Virus record (IMG/VR): IMGVR_UViG_3300027985_001270
Span: 1-50,458 of that record
Origin: a virus
Length of the DNA: 50,458 bases
Strand: one strand, 5' to 3'
Below are positions 6,405-12,785 of this stretch, one piece after another. The translations under genes and the position numbers were made by a program. Numbering within the stretch: position 1 is the first letter of the stretch; every line of letters starts with the position of its first letter. Below the pieces are notes generated by a model. That model made no database searches. It worked only from the letters and a program-made list of their open reading frames with translations, and had not been told where the DNA came from.

Positions 6405-6488
6405 TTAGTCCTCCAAGTTGCTCTTAACAAATAAAACATATCCCATTAGAACATTGTAAGAGATAAATAAAACAATACTTGTAATCAT
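6405..6488 (-). CDS. Tiny membrane protein, 27 aa
   Basis: MITSIVLFISYN... one hydrophobic span ending FVKSNLED. GAGG lies 5 bases before ATG. Its last codons contain the ribosome site of the next gene, and the stop is 1 base from the next ATG. Too short for family assignment. Confidence 0.5.
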   Translation of the reverse strand: MITSIVLFISYNVLMGYVLFVKSNLED

Positions 6489-6499
6489 ATAAACCTCAC

Positions 6500-6586
6500 T
6501 TATTGTAATATATCAAATAAAATTCTTAATAATATTATGAAAGAGAAAGTAACAATGATAAAAATGTTTTCTTTACTTATTTTCAT
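6500..6586 (-). CDS. Tiny membrane protein, 28 aa
   Basis: MKISKENIFIIVTFSF... then IILLRILFDILQ. Positively charged N-terminus followed by one span (N-in topology by the positive-inside rule). Very strong GGGGGAGGAGG site before ATG, which argues for real translation despite the short length. Confidence 0.55.
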   Translation of the reverse strand: MKISKENIFIIVTFSFIILLRILFDILQ

Positions 6587-6606
6587 ATCCTCCTCCCCCT
6601 TATTAC

Positions 6607-6678
6607 TTACCCATTATCTTTTAATATCACTACCAAAACTACCCAAATCACTAAACCTATTGTTCCTATTACCCCCAT
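6607..6678 (-). CDS. Tiny membrane protein, 23 aa
   Basis: MGVIGTIGLVIWVVLVVILK plus DNG: a single span with a lysine-aspartate end. GGGAGG lies 5 bases before ATG and the promoter start point is about 14 bases upstream. First of four membrane miniproteins in a row. Confidence 0.55.
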   Translation of the reverse strand: MGVIGTIGLVIWVVLVVILKDNG

Positions 6679-6698
6679 ATCGTCCTCCCTATAACAAC

Positions 6699-6727
6699 AG
6701 CATATCACAGAGAAGCTACAAAGTCAA
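6699..6727 (-). promoter_or_regulatory. Sigma70-type promoter
   Basis: TTGACT (6727-6722), 17 bases, TATGCT (6704-6699) preceded by TGA. It lies in the last codons of the transglycosylase gene and serves the four membrane miniproteins that follow. Confidence 0.8.
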
Positions 6728-7139
6728 GAACTTTCTTTCTATATTTTTGAGCAGTCTTAGTATTAACACAATTCTTCTTTACACCACAATTATATCGAGC
6801 AACATAATTTTTAGGATACTTCTTCTTAAACCATCCTAAAATCCTAGCACCATGTTTAATGCTATACTTATAATCATGAGTCAACCTAAACTTATCTAAT
6901 TTATGGAAATCATTAATCTGAGCAATACCACTATCCTTAGTTCTCTTATTCTCAGCACTAAGAATAAATCTAGATTCCACCTTTAACACACCTAAATAAA
7001 CTTTAGTGGGAACATTATACTCAACAGAATAAACCTTAGCATAATAGGCTATTAAGAAAGCTTGAGCAGGATCTAAGTTCTTATTGGCTTCCATTATACT
7101 TACACTTCTCAAATAAAGGGTAATTAATAATGTAATCAT
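6705..7139 (-). CDS. Lytic transglycosylase (SLT domain)
   Basis: A 144-aa soluble lytic transglycosylase-type protein that would cleave the glycan backbone of peptidoglycan. Catalytic Glu lies in GVLKVESRFILSAENKRTKD, followed by SGIAQIND and the domain's terminal ARYNCGVK motif. Hydrophobic N-terminus (MITLLITLYLRSV) may be a signal or anchor. The start at 7139 is chosen over 7151 because GGAGG lies 5 bases before it and the promoter's start point is near 7151. Monocistronic with its own promoter and far from ejection genes, so it may act in lysis or in early wall remodelling rather than in the virion. Confidence 0.8.
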   Translation of the reverse strand: MITLLITLYLRSVSIMEANKNLDPAQAFLIAYYAKVYSVEYNVPTKVYLGVLKVESRFILSAENKRTKDSGIAQINDFHKLDKFRLTHDYKYSIKHGARILGWFKKKYPKNYVARYNCGVKKNCVNTKTAQKYRKKVLDFVASL

Positions 7140-7157
7140 TTGAACCTCCATTTATCC

Positions 7158-7186
7158 AGCATAATACAAACCAATCTAAAAGTCAA
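7158..7186 (-). promoter_or_regulatory. Sigma70-type promoter for the transglycosylase
   Basis: TTGACT (7186-7181), 17 bases, TATGCT (7163-7158). It faces away from the structural promoter at 7268, making this the divergent control region of the genome. Confidence 0.75.
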
Positions 7187-7220
7187 CCCCAACCGTCAAA
7201 TATTTCTTAACGTATTGAAA

Positions 7221-7242
7221 AATAACAAATTTACATTATATG
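7221..7242 (+). promoter_or_regulatory. Intergenic AATAACAAA motif, copy 1
   Basis: AATAACAAATTTACATTATA and TG. First of nine copies that all lie between genes on the plus strand of the structural module. This copy lies just upstream of the sigma70 promoter at 7268. Confidence 0.6.
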
Positions 7243-7267
7243 CCTAATTGTTTAAGAATAAAAAGCC

Positions 7268-7296
7268 TTGACAAAAAGCGCCAAAAATGGTATAAT
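7268..7296 (+). promoter_or_regulatory. Consensus sigma70 promoter of the structural module
   Basis: TTGACA (7268-7273), 17-base spacer, TATAAT (7291-7296) with TGG before it (extended -10). Perfect hexamers at ideal spacing. Transcription would start near 7303 and run into the first structural-arm gene at 7351. Confidence 0.9.
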
Positions 7297-7350
7297 ATAA
7301 TAATAGAACGAGGCAATTTAAGTCAATAAAAAGAAAGAAACGGAGCCTAC

Positions 7351-7746
7351 ATGAGTAATTATAGCAGCAAAGAATTTAAAGAACTTCAACAGTTTTGGTA
7401 TAATAAACTAGCCGAATCAGGTTTTAACGACATAGAAGACTTTAGAATAGAGTACGGAAATCAATCTAATGATCATCTTAAACGTTCTTGTAAAGATTTA
7501 GCACGTAAATATAACCAAGACACTTTCCAACACTTCGCCGATTGCAGAAATTTTCTCTGCCACGGCTATTTCTCGTCCAAAATAGACAAATTTATCTTCA
7601 AAATGTACACAGAAGGGCTATCTCTACGTCAAATAGCTGAATTACTACCTGAAAAACAATCATACTTCTACGTTCACACAAAACTAAAGAAAATTAAATC
7701 TGACCTTAAAGCCTATTTGATCAAGGAATCCGAAGATGACAGATAA
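7351..7746 (+). CDS. HTH protein, possible small terminase subunit
   Basis: A 131-aa basic protein. The C-terminal half contains GLSLRQIAELLPEKQSYFYV, a helix-turn-helix-like segment near residues 88-108. CGGAG lies 6 bases before ATG. As first gene of the packaging/head operon, upstream of the large terminase, and with a DNA-binding look, it is a fair candidate for the small terminase subunit. A transcription regulator is the alternative; the next gene is another terminase-small candidate by position. Confidence 0.5.
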   Translation: MSNYSSKEFKELQQFWYNKLAESGFNDIEDFRIEYGNQSNDHLKRSCKDLARKYNQDTFQHFADCRNFLCHGYFSSKIDKFIFKMYTEGLSLRQIAELLPEKQSYFYVHTKLKKIKSDLKAYLIKESEDDR

Positions 7747-8059
7747 TAATCTTAACCTACCTAAACGTAAGTTAGTGAAATTACAGGAATCTGACGTAAC
7801 AGTAGTACCTCAAGTAGATACTCTCATCACTGACGCCTTATCGATCATAGGTGCTGAGCTTGCACATTATAGATCTAAGACCAAAAAAGGCATTAACCTG
7901 GATATGAAAGAGGCTCGTATAGTTCAATCTTATGTTGAAGCACTAGTTAAACTAAATAAAGAAGCTCGTGAAACAGCTAGACAAGAGGACTTAAGTAACC
8001 TAAGTAATGAAGAACTGCTACAACTAGCAGAAACACTAGTAGCGAATAATAACAAATAA
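7736..8059 (+). CDS. Hypothetical helical protein, 107 aa
   Basis: Overlaps the HTH gene by 11 bases. Helical protein with an LSNLSNEELLQLAETL C-terminus and a basic middle (AHYRSKTKKGINL). Such small helical proteins often lie before large terminases and may help DNA recognition. No specific family recognised. Confidence 0.55.
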   Translation: MTDNNLNLPKRKLVKLQESDVTVVPQVDTLITDALSIIGAELAHYRSKTKKGINLDMKEARIVQSYVEALVKLNKEARETARQEDLSNLSNEELLQLAETLVANNNK

Positions 8060-8070
8060 ACATTAGCATA
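8048..8070 (+). promoter_or_regulatory. Intergenic AATAACAAA motif, copy 2
   Basis: AATAACAAATAAACATTAGC then ATA, overlapping the stop of the 107-aa gene and 39 bases before the next ATG. Confidence 0.5.
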
Positions 8071-8108
8071 AAGATAAAAAAACCCTTAAGATAAACTGGG
8101 ACAGCAAA

Positions 8109-8297
8109 ATGAAAACAAAAGAACTCTGCAACGAAACCTACCGAGACCTATGTGCCGAACTAGGTCAATTACAACTTCAAAAAGACGCCTTAGACAAAAG
8201 AGCTGCCGAAATACTAGCTCAGATCACCCTTCTTAATGCTTTATCGCCCAAATTACAAACAATAGAAGCTTCATTAGAAGTAAACAAAAAGGACTAA
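8109..8297 (+). CDS. Small coiled-coil protein, 62 aa
   Basis: Helical throughout (LCAELGQLQLQKDALDKRA and AEILAQITLLNAL), probably a short coiled coil. GGGA precedes the ATG; it is separated from the GNAT gene by 2 bases. Function unknown. Confidence 0.55.
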   Translation: MKTKELCNETYRDLCAELGQLQLQKDALDKRAAEILAQITLLNALSPKLQTIEASLEVNKKD

Positions 8298-8299
8298 CA

Positions 8300-8788
8300 A
8301 TGAGCGAAAATCCCAACATCGGATCTAAATTTGAATCAACCCCACGTCCACCAGTACGCTTAAGGGTTGCAGTAGCCGAAGATATTAGCTTTATCTTCAA
8401 CTCCTGGCTTAAAAGTTATCGAAACTCAAACCAGGCTCATCTAGTATGTAACTCAATCTACTTCTCTGAGCAACACAAACTCATTGAAAGATTAGTTAAA
8501 GACTCAAAAGTTATAGTAGCCTGTAACAATGAAGACCCTACTCAACTATACGGCTACATCTGTGCTGGCAATATTGAAGGAATCTTCTGCCTACACTACC
8601 TTTATGTTAAACATAGCTTCAGAGGTTTAGGTATAGCAACAGCATTAATTAACGCTTTCGAACACGACGTTTCTTCTGCTGGAATCTTTACCCACATGAC
8701 AAAACCAATGGAACGTTTAGCAATAAGATTTAATCTAGTATATCATCCTTACATCCTTACTAACTACGTAAACAAAAAGGAGGAATAA
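8300..8788 (+). CDS. GNAT-family N-acetyltransferase-like protein
   Basis: A 162-aa protein with the GNAT pattern: N-terminal strand VRLRVAVAEDISFIF, core strand FCLHYLYVKHSFRGLGIATA (motif A, acetyl-CoA loop RGLGIA) and helix LINAFEHDVSSAG. The family transfers an acetyl group from acetyl-CoA to amines. In this packaging-linked position the substrate is unknown; modification of a host or virion protein is possible. It is directly followed (no gap) by the HELLH gene with a shared AGGAGG site. Confidence 0.75.
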   Translation: MSENPNIGSKFESTPRPPVRLRVAVAEDISFIFNSWLKSYRNSNQAHLVCNSIYFSEQHKLIERLVKDSKVIVACNNEDPTQLYGYICAGNIEGIFCLHYLYVKHSFRGLGIATALINAFEHDVSSAGIFTHMTKPMERLAIRFNLVYHPYILTNYVNKKEE

Positions 8789-9169
8789 GTGAGTATCAAA
8801 ATGACCCTCTCAATCAAAGGAACTGATTACGAGATACAAATCGTTTCAGATGCAGCCTATAAAAAACTACTTGGAAGTGGAAGCGCTGCACTAACAGATA
8901 GAGAGAACAAAGTAATGATATTTAACGAGAAGTTCATAACCGCTGGAACAGTTAGACACGAACTCCTTCATGCTATTTATGGTGAAACTCATGTAGAATC
9001 AGCTGACCTAGCTCCTGATGAAGTAGAAGAAATCTTTGCCTCAATAGTAGATTATCAATTTAATAACATAATCTTATGGACTGAACAAATATTAAACAAA
9101 GTGCTATCTAAGAATAACAAAAGTAAAACAAAGGACATTTATGAACGAGAACGAAATAAAAGAGCTTAA
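8789..9169 (+). CDS. Putative zinc peptidase (HELLH)
   Basis: GTG start directly after the GNAT stop, with AAAAAGGAGG upstream. The motif VRHELLHAIYGE contains HExxH at residues 57-61, and EVEEIFASIVDYQ carries glutamates that could be the third zinc ligand. Length 126 aa. The family resembles small phage HExxH proteins of unknown target. The tail is basic (KDIYERERNKRA) and overlaps the next gene by 29 bases. Confidence 0.6.
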   Translation: MSIKMTLSIKGTDYEIQIVSDAAYKKLLGSGSAALTDRENKVMIFNEKFITAGTVRHELLHAIYGETHVESADLAPDEVEEIFASIVDYQFNNIILWTEQILNKVLSKNNKSKTKDIYERERNKRA

Positions 9170-9305
9170 AAAGAAACTAAAGGAACTGTCAAAGAACGAC
9201 CTCGTTCGTATGGTCCTTAAGTCTGCCACAATGGTTTCAGTATTAGAAAAAGTATGCAGTGATCTTAAAGAAGAAAATGACTCTCTTAAAAAAGGAAGCA
9301 ACTAA
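9141..9305 (+). CDS. Small coiled-coil protein, 54 aa
   Basis: MNENEIKELKKKLKELSKND then a hydrophobic helix (LVRMVLKSATMVSVLEKV) and an acidic end. AAAGGA lies 6 bases before ATG. Its stop overlaps the start of the ClpP-like gene (TAATG), so the two are probably translated together, suggesting a partner or regulator of the protease. Confidence 0.55.
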   Translation: MNENEIKELKKKLKELSKNDLVRMVLKSATMVSVLEKVCSDLKEENDSLKKGSN

Positions 9306-10021
9306 TGAAACATTTAACCTTAGCAATTATGATCCTACTAGCACTAGCACTATCTTCATGTGAATCAGTTAGAGTACATAAAATAAAAAACGTTGTGCCA
9401 AACAAACCAGTTGAGGTAACTCTAACTACTAAAAACACTGTAAACATCATCGGAGAAGTAAATGAAGACTCTATGAGCAAAGCAGCTAAAGAACTAGCAC
9501 TCCTTAGAGCCAATAACCCAAAAGAAACTATCTATATCGTAGTAAACAGCCCAGGTGGATCAGTAACTGCAGGTATGAAATTCATTACATTCGCTAACGG
9601 CATAGACAACGTTAAAACTATCACAATCACTGCAATCTCTATGGGTTCAGCAATCGTAGAAGCTTTACCAGGAGAGAGACTAATAGTCCCTAATGCTACC
9701 TTTATGTTTCACAGAGCAGCAGGATCAGTAAGTGGATACTTTGATGGTGAAATAGAAACACGTTTAGCCTTCTATAAATCTTTAATAGGTGCCCTTGACA
9801 AATCAAATTCTGACCGTATTGGTATCCCACTAGAAGAATATAAAGCTAATGTACTACGTGAATGGTGGGCTTACGGAGACGAAGCAATTAAATTAAATAT
9901 GGCGGATAGAGTAGCTAAAGTAAAATGTAGTGTAGACCTAATTAAAGCAGAAGAAACTGTAATAGTAGCATCATTCTTTGGAGCATTCGAAAAGAAAATA
10001 TCTAAGTGCCCACTATTATAA
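9305..10021 (+). CDS. ClpP/SppA-like serine protease with a lipobox
   Basis: A 238-aa protein of the ClpP/crotonase fold. Visible motifs: NSPGGSVTAG (81-90, oxyanion loop), ISMGSAIVEA with catalytic Ser112, and TFMFHRAAG with His136. REWWAYGDEAIKLNMADRV matches the usual family end, although the Asp position here reads Glu after Arg170. Unusually, residues 1-19 form a lipoprotein signal (basic start, hydrophobic core, LSSC), predicting an N-terminal lipid on Cys19 and export to the periplasm. Its location before terminase, portal and scaffold is where prohead proteases normally lie. Whether it matures the prohead or acts in the envelope is unresolved. Confidence 0.8.
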   Translation: MKHLTLAIMILLALALSSCESVRVHKIKNVVPNKPVEVTLTTKNTVNIIGEVNEDSMSKAAKELALLRANNPKETIYIVVNSPGGSVTAGMKFITFANGIDNVKTITITAISMGSAIVEALPGERLIVPNATFMFHRAAGSVSGYFDGEIETRLAFYKSLIGALDKSNSDRIGIPLEEYKANVLREWWAYGDEAIKLNMADRVAKVKCSVDLIKAEETVIVASFFGAFEKKISKCPLL

Positions 10022-10042
10022 TAACAAATTTACATACTTATA
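10020..10042 (+). promoter_or_regulatory. Intergenic AATAACAAA motif, copy 3
   Basis: AATAACAAATTTACATACTT then ATA, overlapping the stop of the protease gene and 55 bases before the next ATG. Confidence 0.6.
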
Positions 10043-10096
10043 GAGCAAAAAAACTTTATCGCCAAAATAAACAACGTAAACAAAAAGGACATTTAA

Positions 10097-10384
10097 ATGA
10101 GCCCCAAAATCAAAGCAGTTAAACTGTATCAAGCCGTCATCTTTGACAAACGATCTGAAACCTATTTCACAACTCTTCCAGTATCTAATAAAATCAGCCC
10201 AGAGATTAGATTGGTTATGGAAATAATGAGTATTGAAATTAAAAGTGCTTCAGAAACTATCTTAGTACCTATTACAAACGTATCCTGCATCTACTTAATG
10301 GACAACAGTGCTGACGATTACAAAGAGAACGTTAAGAAGATTAAAGCTGAAAAAGGCACACTAAAATCACAAGACATTAAATAA
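10097..10384 (+). CDS. Hypothetical protein, 95 aa
   Basis: AAAAAGGA precedes the ATG. Mainly beta-like in the first two thirds (KLYQAVIFDK and SETILVPITNVSCIYL), then a basic tail (ENVKKIKAEKGTLKSQD). It lies directly before the large terminase, whose own ATG lacks a good ribosome site, so terminase translation may depend on this gene. Function unknown. Confidence 0.6.
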   Translation: MSPKIKAVKLYQAVIFDKRSETYFTTLPVSNKISPEIRLVMEIMSIEIKSASETILVPITNVSCIYLMDNSADDYKENVKKIKAEKGTLKSQDIK

Positions 10385-10392
10385 GCTTAATA

Positions 10393-11865
10393 ATGACCTT
10401 ATCAAAGAAACTAGCCATTATAGCAGAATTAAATAAAAGGAGATTGGAGACTGAAAAGCCTTCTTTCTCCTTCTATAACTTCGCCTTTGATAAGCAAATA
10501 GAATTCTTTAAAGACTCCGGTCCACGATTTAGAACCGCCGTATGTAGTCGTCGTGCTGGTAAAACTGTTGGAGTCGCAGCAGATCTTATAGATACCTGTC
10601 TAACAGAATCAAACGTAACCTGTCTTTACATAACCATAACAAAAGATAACGTTCGTCGAATAATCTGGGCAGATATTCAAAAGATCATAGAAGACTATAA
10701 AATCCCGTGCCGTATGAATAACCTCTTAATGGAAATAAAATTCCCTAACGGTTCTCGTATAATCACAGGTGGTTCTAAAGACAAATCAGAAATAGAGAAA
10801 TTCCGAGGCTTAAAGCTAAAAAAAGTATACATCGATGAGGTACAAAGTATGAGAGATCATATAAGAACCCTTATCGACGATATTATCATTCCCGCACTAA
10901 GAGACTTGCGAGGATCAATATACTTAATAGGTACCCCAGGTCCAGTAAAAGCAGGAGCCTTCTTTGACTATAGCCATAACCAAGAGTGGCATAACATTAA
11001 ATGGACAGCCTTTGATAATCCTCATATGCACAATCCAGAAAAAGGTCTGGACCTAGAGGAGACATTAAGAGAAGAGCGAAAACTAAGAGGGATTGACGAA
11101 AACGACGCTTCCTACCAACGTGAAACGTACGGAGCCTGGATAGAAGACACCGACTCTCTAGTAATTAAATATAATGAAGCTATTAACGACTATGATCACC
11201 TTCCTCCTAGTGACTTATTATATATAATGGGAGTAGATATAGGTTTCAACGACTCAGACGCTCTAGCAGTTCTAGCCTACTCAATGAAAACTAATGAAGT
11301 CTACCTCGTAGAAGAAGTTGAGAAAAATAAACAGGATATAACCGAACTAGCACACGAAATAAAAAGATTACAAGCCAAATATAAACCAGTTAAAATGGTC
11401 ATGGATGCCGGTGCCCTAGGTAAAAAGATCCAAGAAGAGTTAAGACTTAGGCACCAATTAGCCATTGATGCAGCAGATAAGAACCGTAAATTTGAATACC
11501 TTGAGTTCATGAACGCTGATTTACGCAAAGGAGTCTTAAAGGCTCATAAAGACAGTCTATTTGCCCAAGACTCAAAGCTAGTAACATGGGATAGATCCGA
11601 TAAAGAGAAGCTAAAAATATCGACTATATACCACTCAGATATCATGGATGCAGTATTATACGCTTACCGTGAATGTCGTCACTACTATAAAGAAGATGTA
11701 CGCATAACTCACGGCATCAACAGTAACGAATTCATGGATGAACTAGAAAGAAAAGAAGCTGAATCCCTACAACGTAAAGAAGAAAGTCTAGATACCTGGG
11801 AATATGAACAAATGCTTGACGAAGAATCAAGAGAGTTAAACGAATTTGGAGATGATTGGATATGA
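10393..11865 (+). CDS. terL: Terminase large subunit
   Basis: A 490-aa DNA-packaging motor: ATPase followed by nuclease, docking to the portal. Walker A is CSRRAGKT (51-58), Walker B is VYIDEVQ (145-151), and a coupling motif LIGTPGP follows at about 178-184. The RNase H-like nuclease begins MGVDIGFNDSDAL with Asp282, continues with VMDAGALG and ends with HSDIMDAVLYAY. Length is normal for a tailed-phage terminase. The ATG is 8 bases after the preceding stop with no clear Shine-Dalgarno sequence, pointing to translational coupling. The stop overlaps the next start (ATGA). Confidence 0.95.
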   Translation: MTLSKKLAIIAELNKRRLETEKPSFSFYNFAFDKQIEFFKDSGPRFRTAVCSRRAGKTVGVAADLIDTCLTESNVTCLYITITKDNVRRIIWADIQKIIEDYKIPCRMNNLLMEIKFPNGSRIITGGSKDKSEIEKFRGLKLKKVYIDEVQSMRDHIRTLIDDIIIPALRDLRGSIYLIGTPGPVKAGAFFDYSHNQEWHNIKWTAFDNPHMHNPEKGLDLEETLREERKLRGIDENDASYQRETYGAWIEDTDSLVIKYNEAINDYDHLPPSDLLYIMGVDIGFNDSDALAVLAYSMKTNEVYLVEEVEKNKQDITELAHEIKRLQAKYKPVKMVMDAGALGKKIQEELRLRHQLAIDAADKNRKFEYLEFMNADLRKGVLKAHKDSLFAQDSKLVTWDRSDKEKLKISTIYHSDIMDAVLYAYRECRHYYKEDVRITHGINSNEFMDELERKEAESLQRKEESLDTWEYEQMLDEESRELNEFGDDWI

Positions 11866-12107
11866 ACATAAACGAAATTAAAGAACTTATTTTGTGGATG
11901 AAAGCCAATAAAGTTAGAAAGTTTAAAAATGCAGACTTTGACGCTGAACTATCTGATCTAGCCTTCATAGATGAATTAAATCAACCACTTACCTCACCAG
12001 ACAAAGTCAAAGAGTTCATCCCAGGAGGCTCTAACTCCTTAATGGATACAATGCAACCAATGTCAAAAGAGGAAGAAGACGAATTATTATACTGGTCAGG
12101 TAAATAG
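11862..12107 (+). CDS. Hypothetical protein, 81 aa
   Basis: ATG at 11862 overlaps the terminase stop; an in-frame TTG six bases earlier is less likely. Helical N-terminus (INEIKELILWMKANKVRKFK), acidic C-terminus ending EEEDELLYWSGK. A portal- or terminase-associated accessory protein is possible from position alone. The original terminase-to-portal spacing is interrupted after this gene by the HNH element. Confidence 0.6.
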   Translation: MNINEIKELILWMKANKVRKFKNADFDAELSDLAFIDELNQPLTSPDKVKEFIPGGSNSLMDTMQPMSKEEEDELLYWSGK

Positions 12108-12108
12108 A

Positions 12109-12137
12109 TTGACTAAATATAAGTAATATGATAGTCT
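12109..12137 (+). promoter_or_regulatory. Own promoter of the HNH homing endonuclease
   Basis: TTGACT (12109-12114), 17 bases, TAGTCT (12132-12137) preceded by TGA. Predicted transcript starts about 10 bases before the endonuclease ATG, leaving just the AGGAGGG ribosome site. Confidence 0.6.
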
Positions 12138-12153
12138 ATATTTAGGAGGGTTT

Positions 12154-12693
12154 ATGAGCAAGAAAATAGACATGGTAGGCAAGAAGATTGGTGATTGGAC
12201 AATAGTTAGCCAAGCTCATTCTACTAAAAATGGAACTATCCATTGGAATTGTATATGTAAATGCGGTCATAGAGGGATTGTAGCTGGAACAGATTTAAGA
12301 AAAGGAGAATCCTCATCTTGCAGAAAGTGTGGACATAAAAGAGCTGCTAATAAGATAAGAATTTATTCTACTAAAGAAGCAAAAGAAAGAAAATTATATA
12401 CTACTTTTAAAGCATCATCTAAATATAGGGATAAAAATAATAGTTTAAAATTAGAAGATTTCCTAAAATTAATAAGCAAAGAGTGTGAGTATTGTGGAGA
12501 AAAGCCCTTAAATGTGTCCCAACAAGGTTTAGTATATCAGGGAATAGACAGAGTAGATAATAAAAAAGGATATGAGATTGATAATGTAGTCCCTTGCTGT
12601 AAAATATGTAATAATGCTAAACATACGATGACAAAAGAAGAATGGGATTCTTGGAGACTTCGCCTAGCTAAAAAAACCTTAAATATCAAATAA
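12154..12693 (+). CDS. HNH homing endonuclease
   Basis: A 179-aa free-standing HNH endonuclease. N-terminal zinc-binding half: CICKCGHRGIV then SCRKCGHKR (four Cys). C-terminal HNH half: CEYCGEKP, GIDRVDNKKGYEIDNVVPCC and CNNAKHTMT, carrying the Asp-Asn-His type active site and two zinc CxxC pairs. Such enzymes cut allelic sites lacking the gene and spread with it. Between terminase and portal genes it breaks an otherwise continuous packaging operon; it has its own promoter, a strong AGGAGGG site, and codon use richer in A/T third positions than its neighbours, all signs of a mobile insertion. Confidence 0.9.
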   Translation: MSKKIDMVGKKIGDWTIVSQAHSTKNGTIHWNCICKCGHRGIVAGTDLRKGESSSCRKCGHKRAANKIRIYSTKEAKERKLYTTFKASSKYRDKNNSLKLEDFLKLISKECEYCGEKPLNVSQQGLVYQGIDRVDNKKGYEIDNVVPCCKICNNAKHTMTKEEWDSWRLRLAKKTLNIK

Positions 12694-12728
12694 ATTCAAT
12701 ATCTTAAGCAAATCAAACATATATAAGC

Positions 12729-12751
12729 AATAACAAATATACATAAACGTA
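12729..12751 (+). promoter_or_regulatory. Intergenic AATAACAAA motif, copy 4
   Basis: AATAACAAATATACATAAAC then GTA, 35 bases before the portal ATG and just after the homing endonuclease gene. Confidence 0.6.
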
Positions 12752-12785
12752 GATTATTAATATAAATATAACAAAAGGCTTATAT

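Noticed and set aside
6537-6839. Plus-strand ORF of 100 aa
   Set aside because: Opposes the transglycosylase end, a promoter and two well-supported minus-strand miniproteins; composition is low-complexity Ser/Leu.
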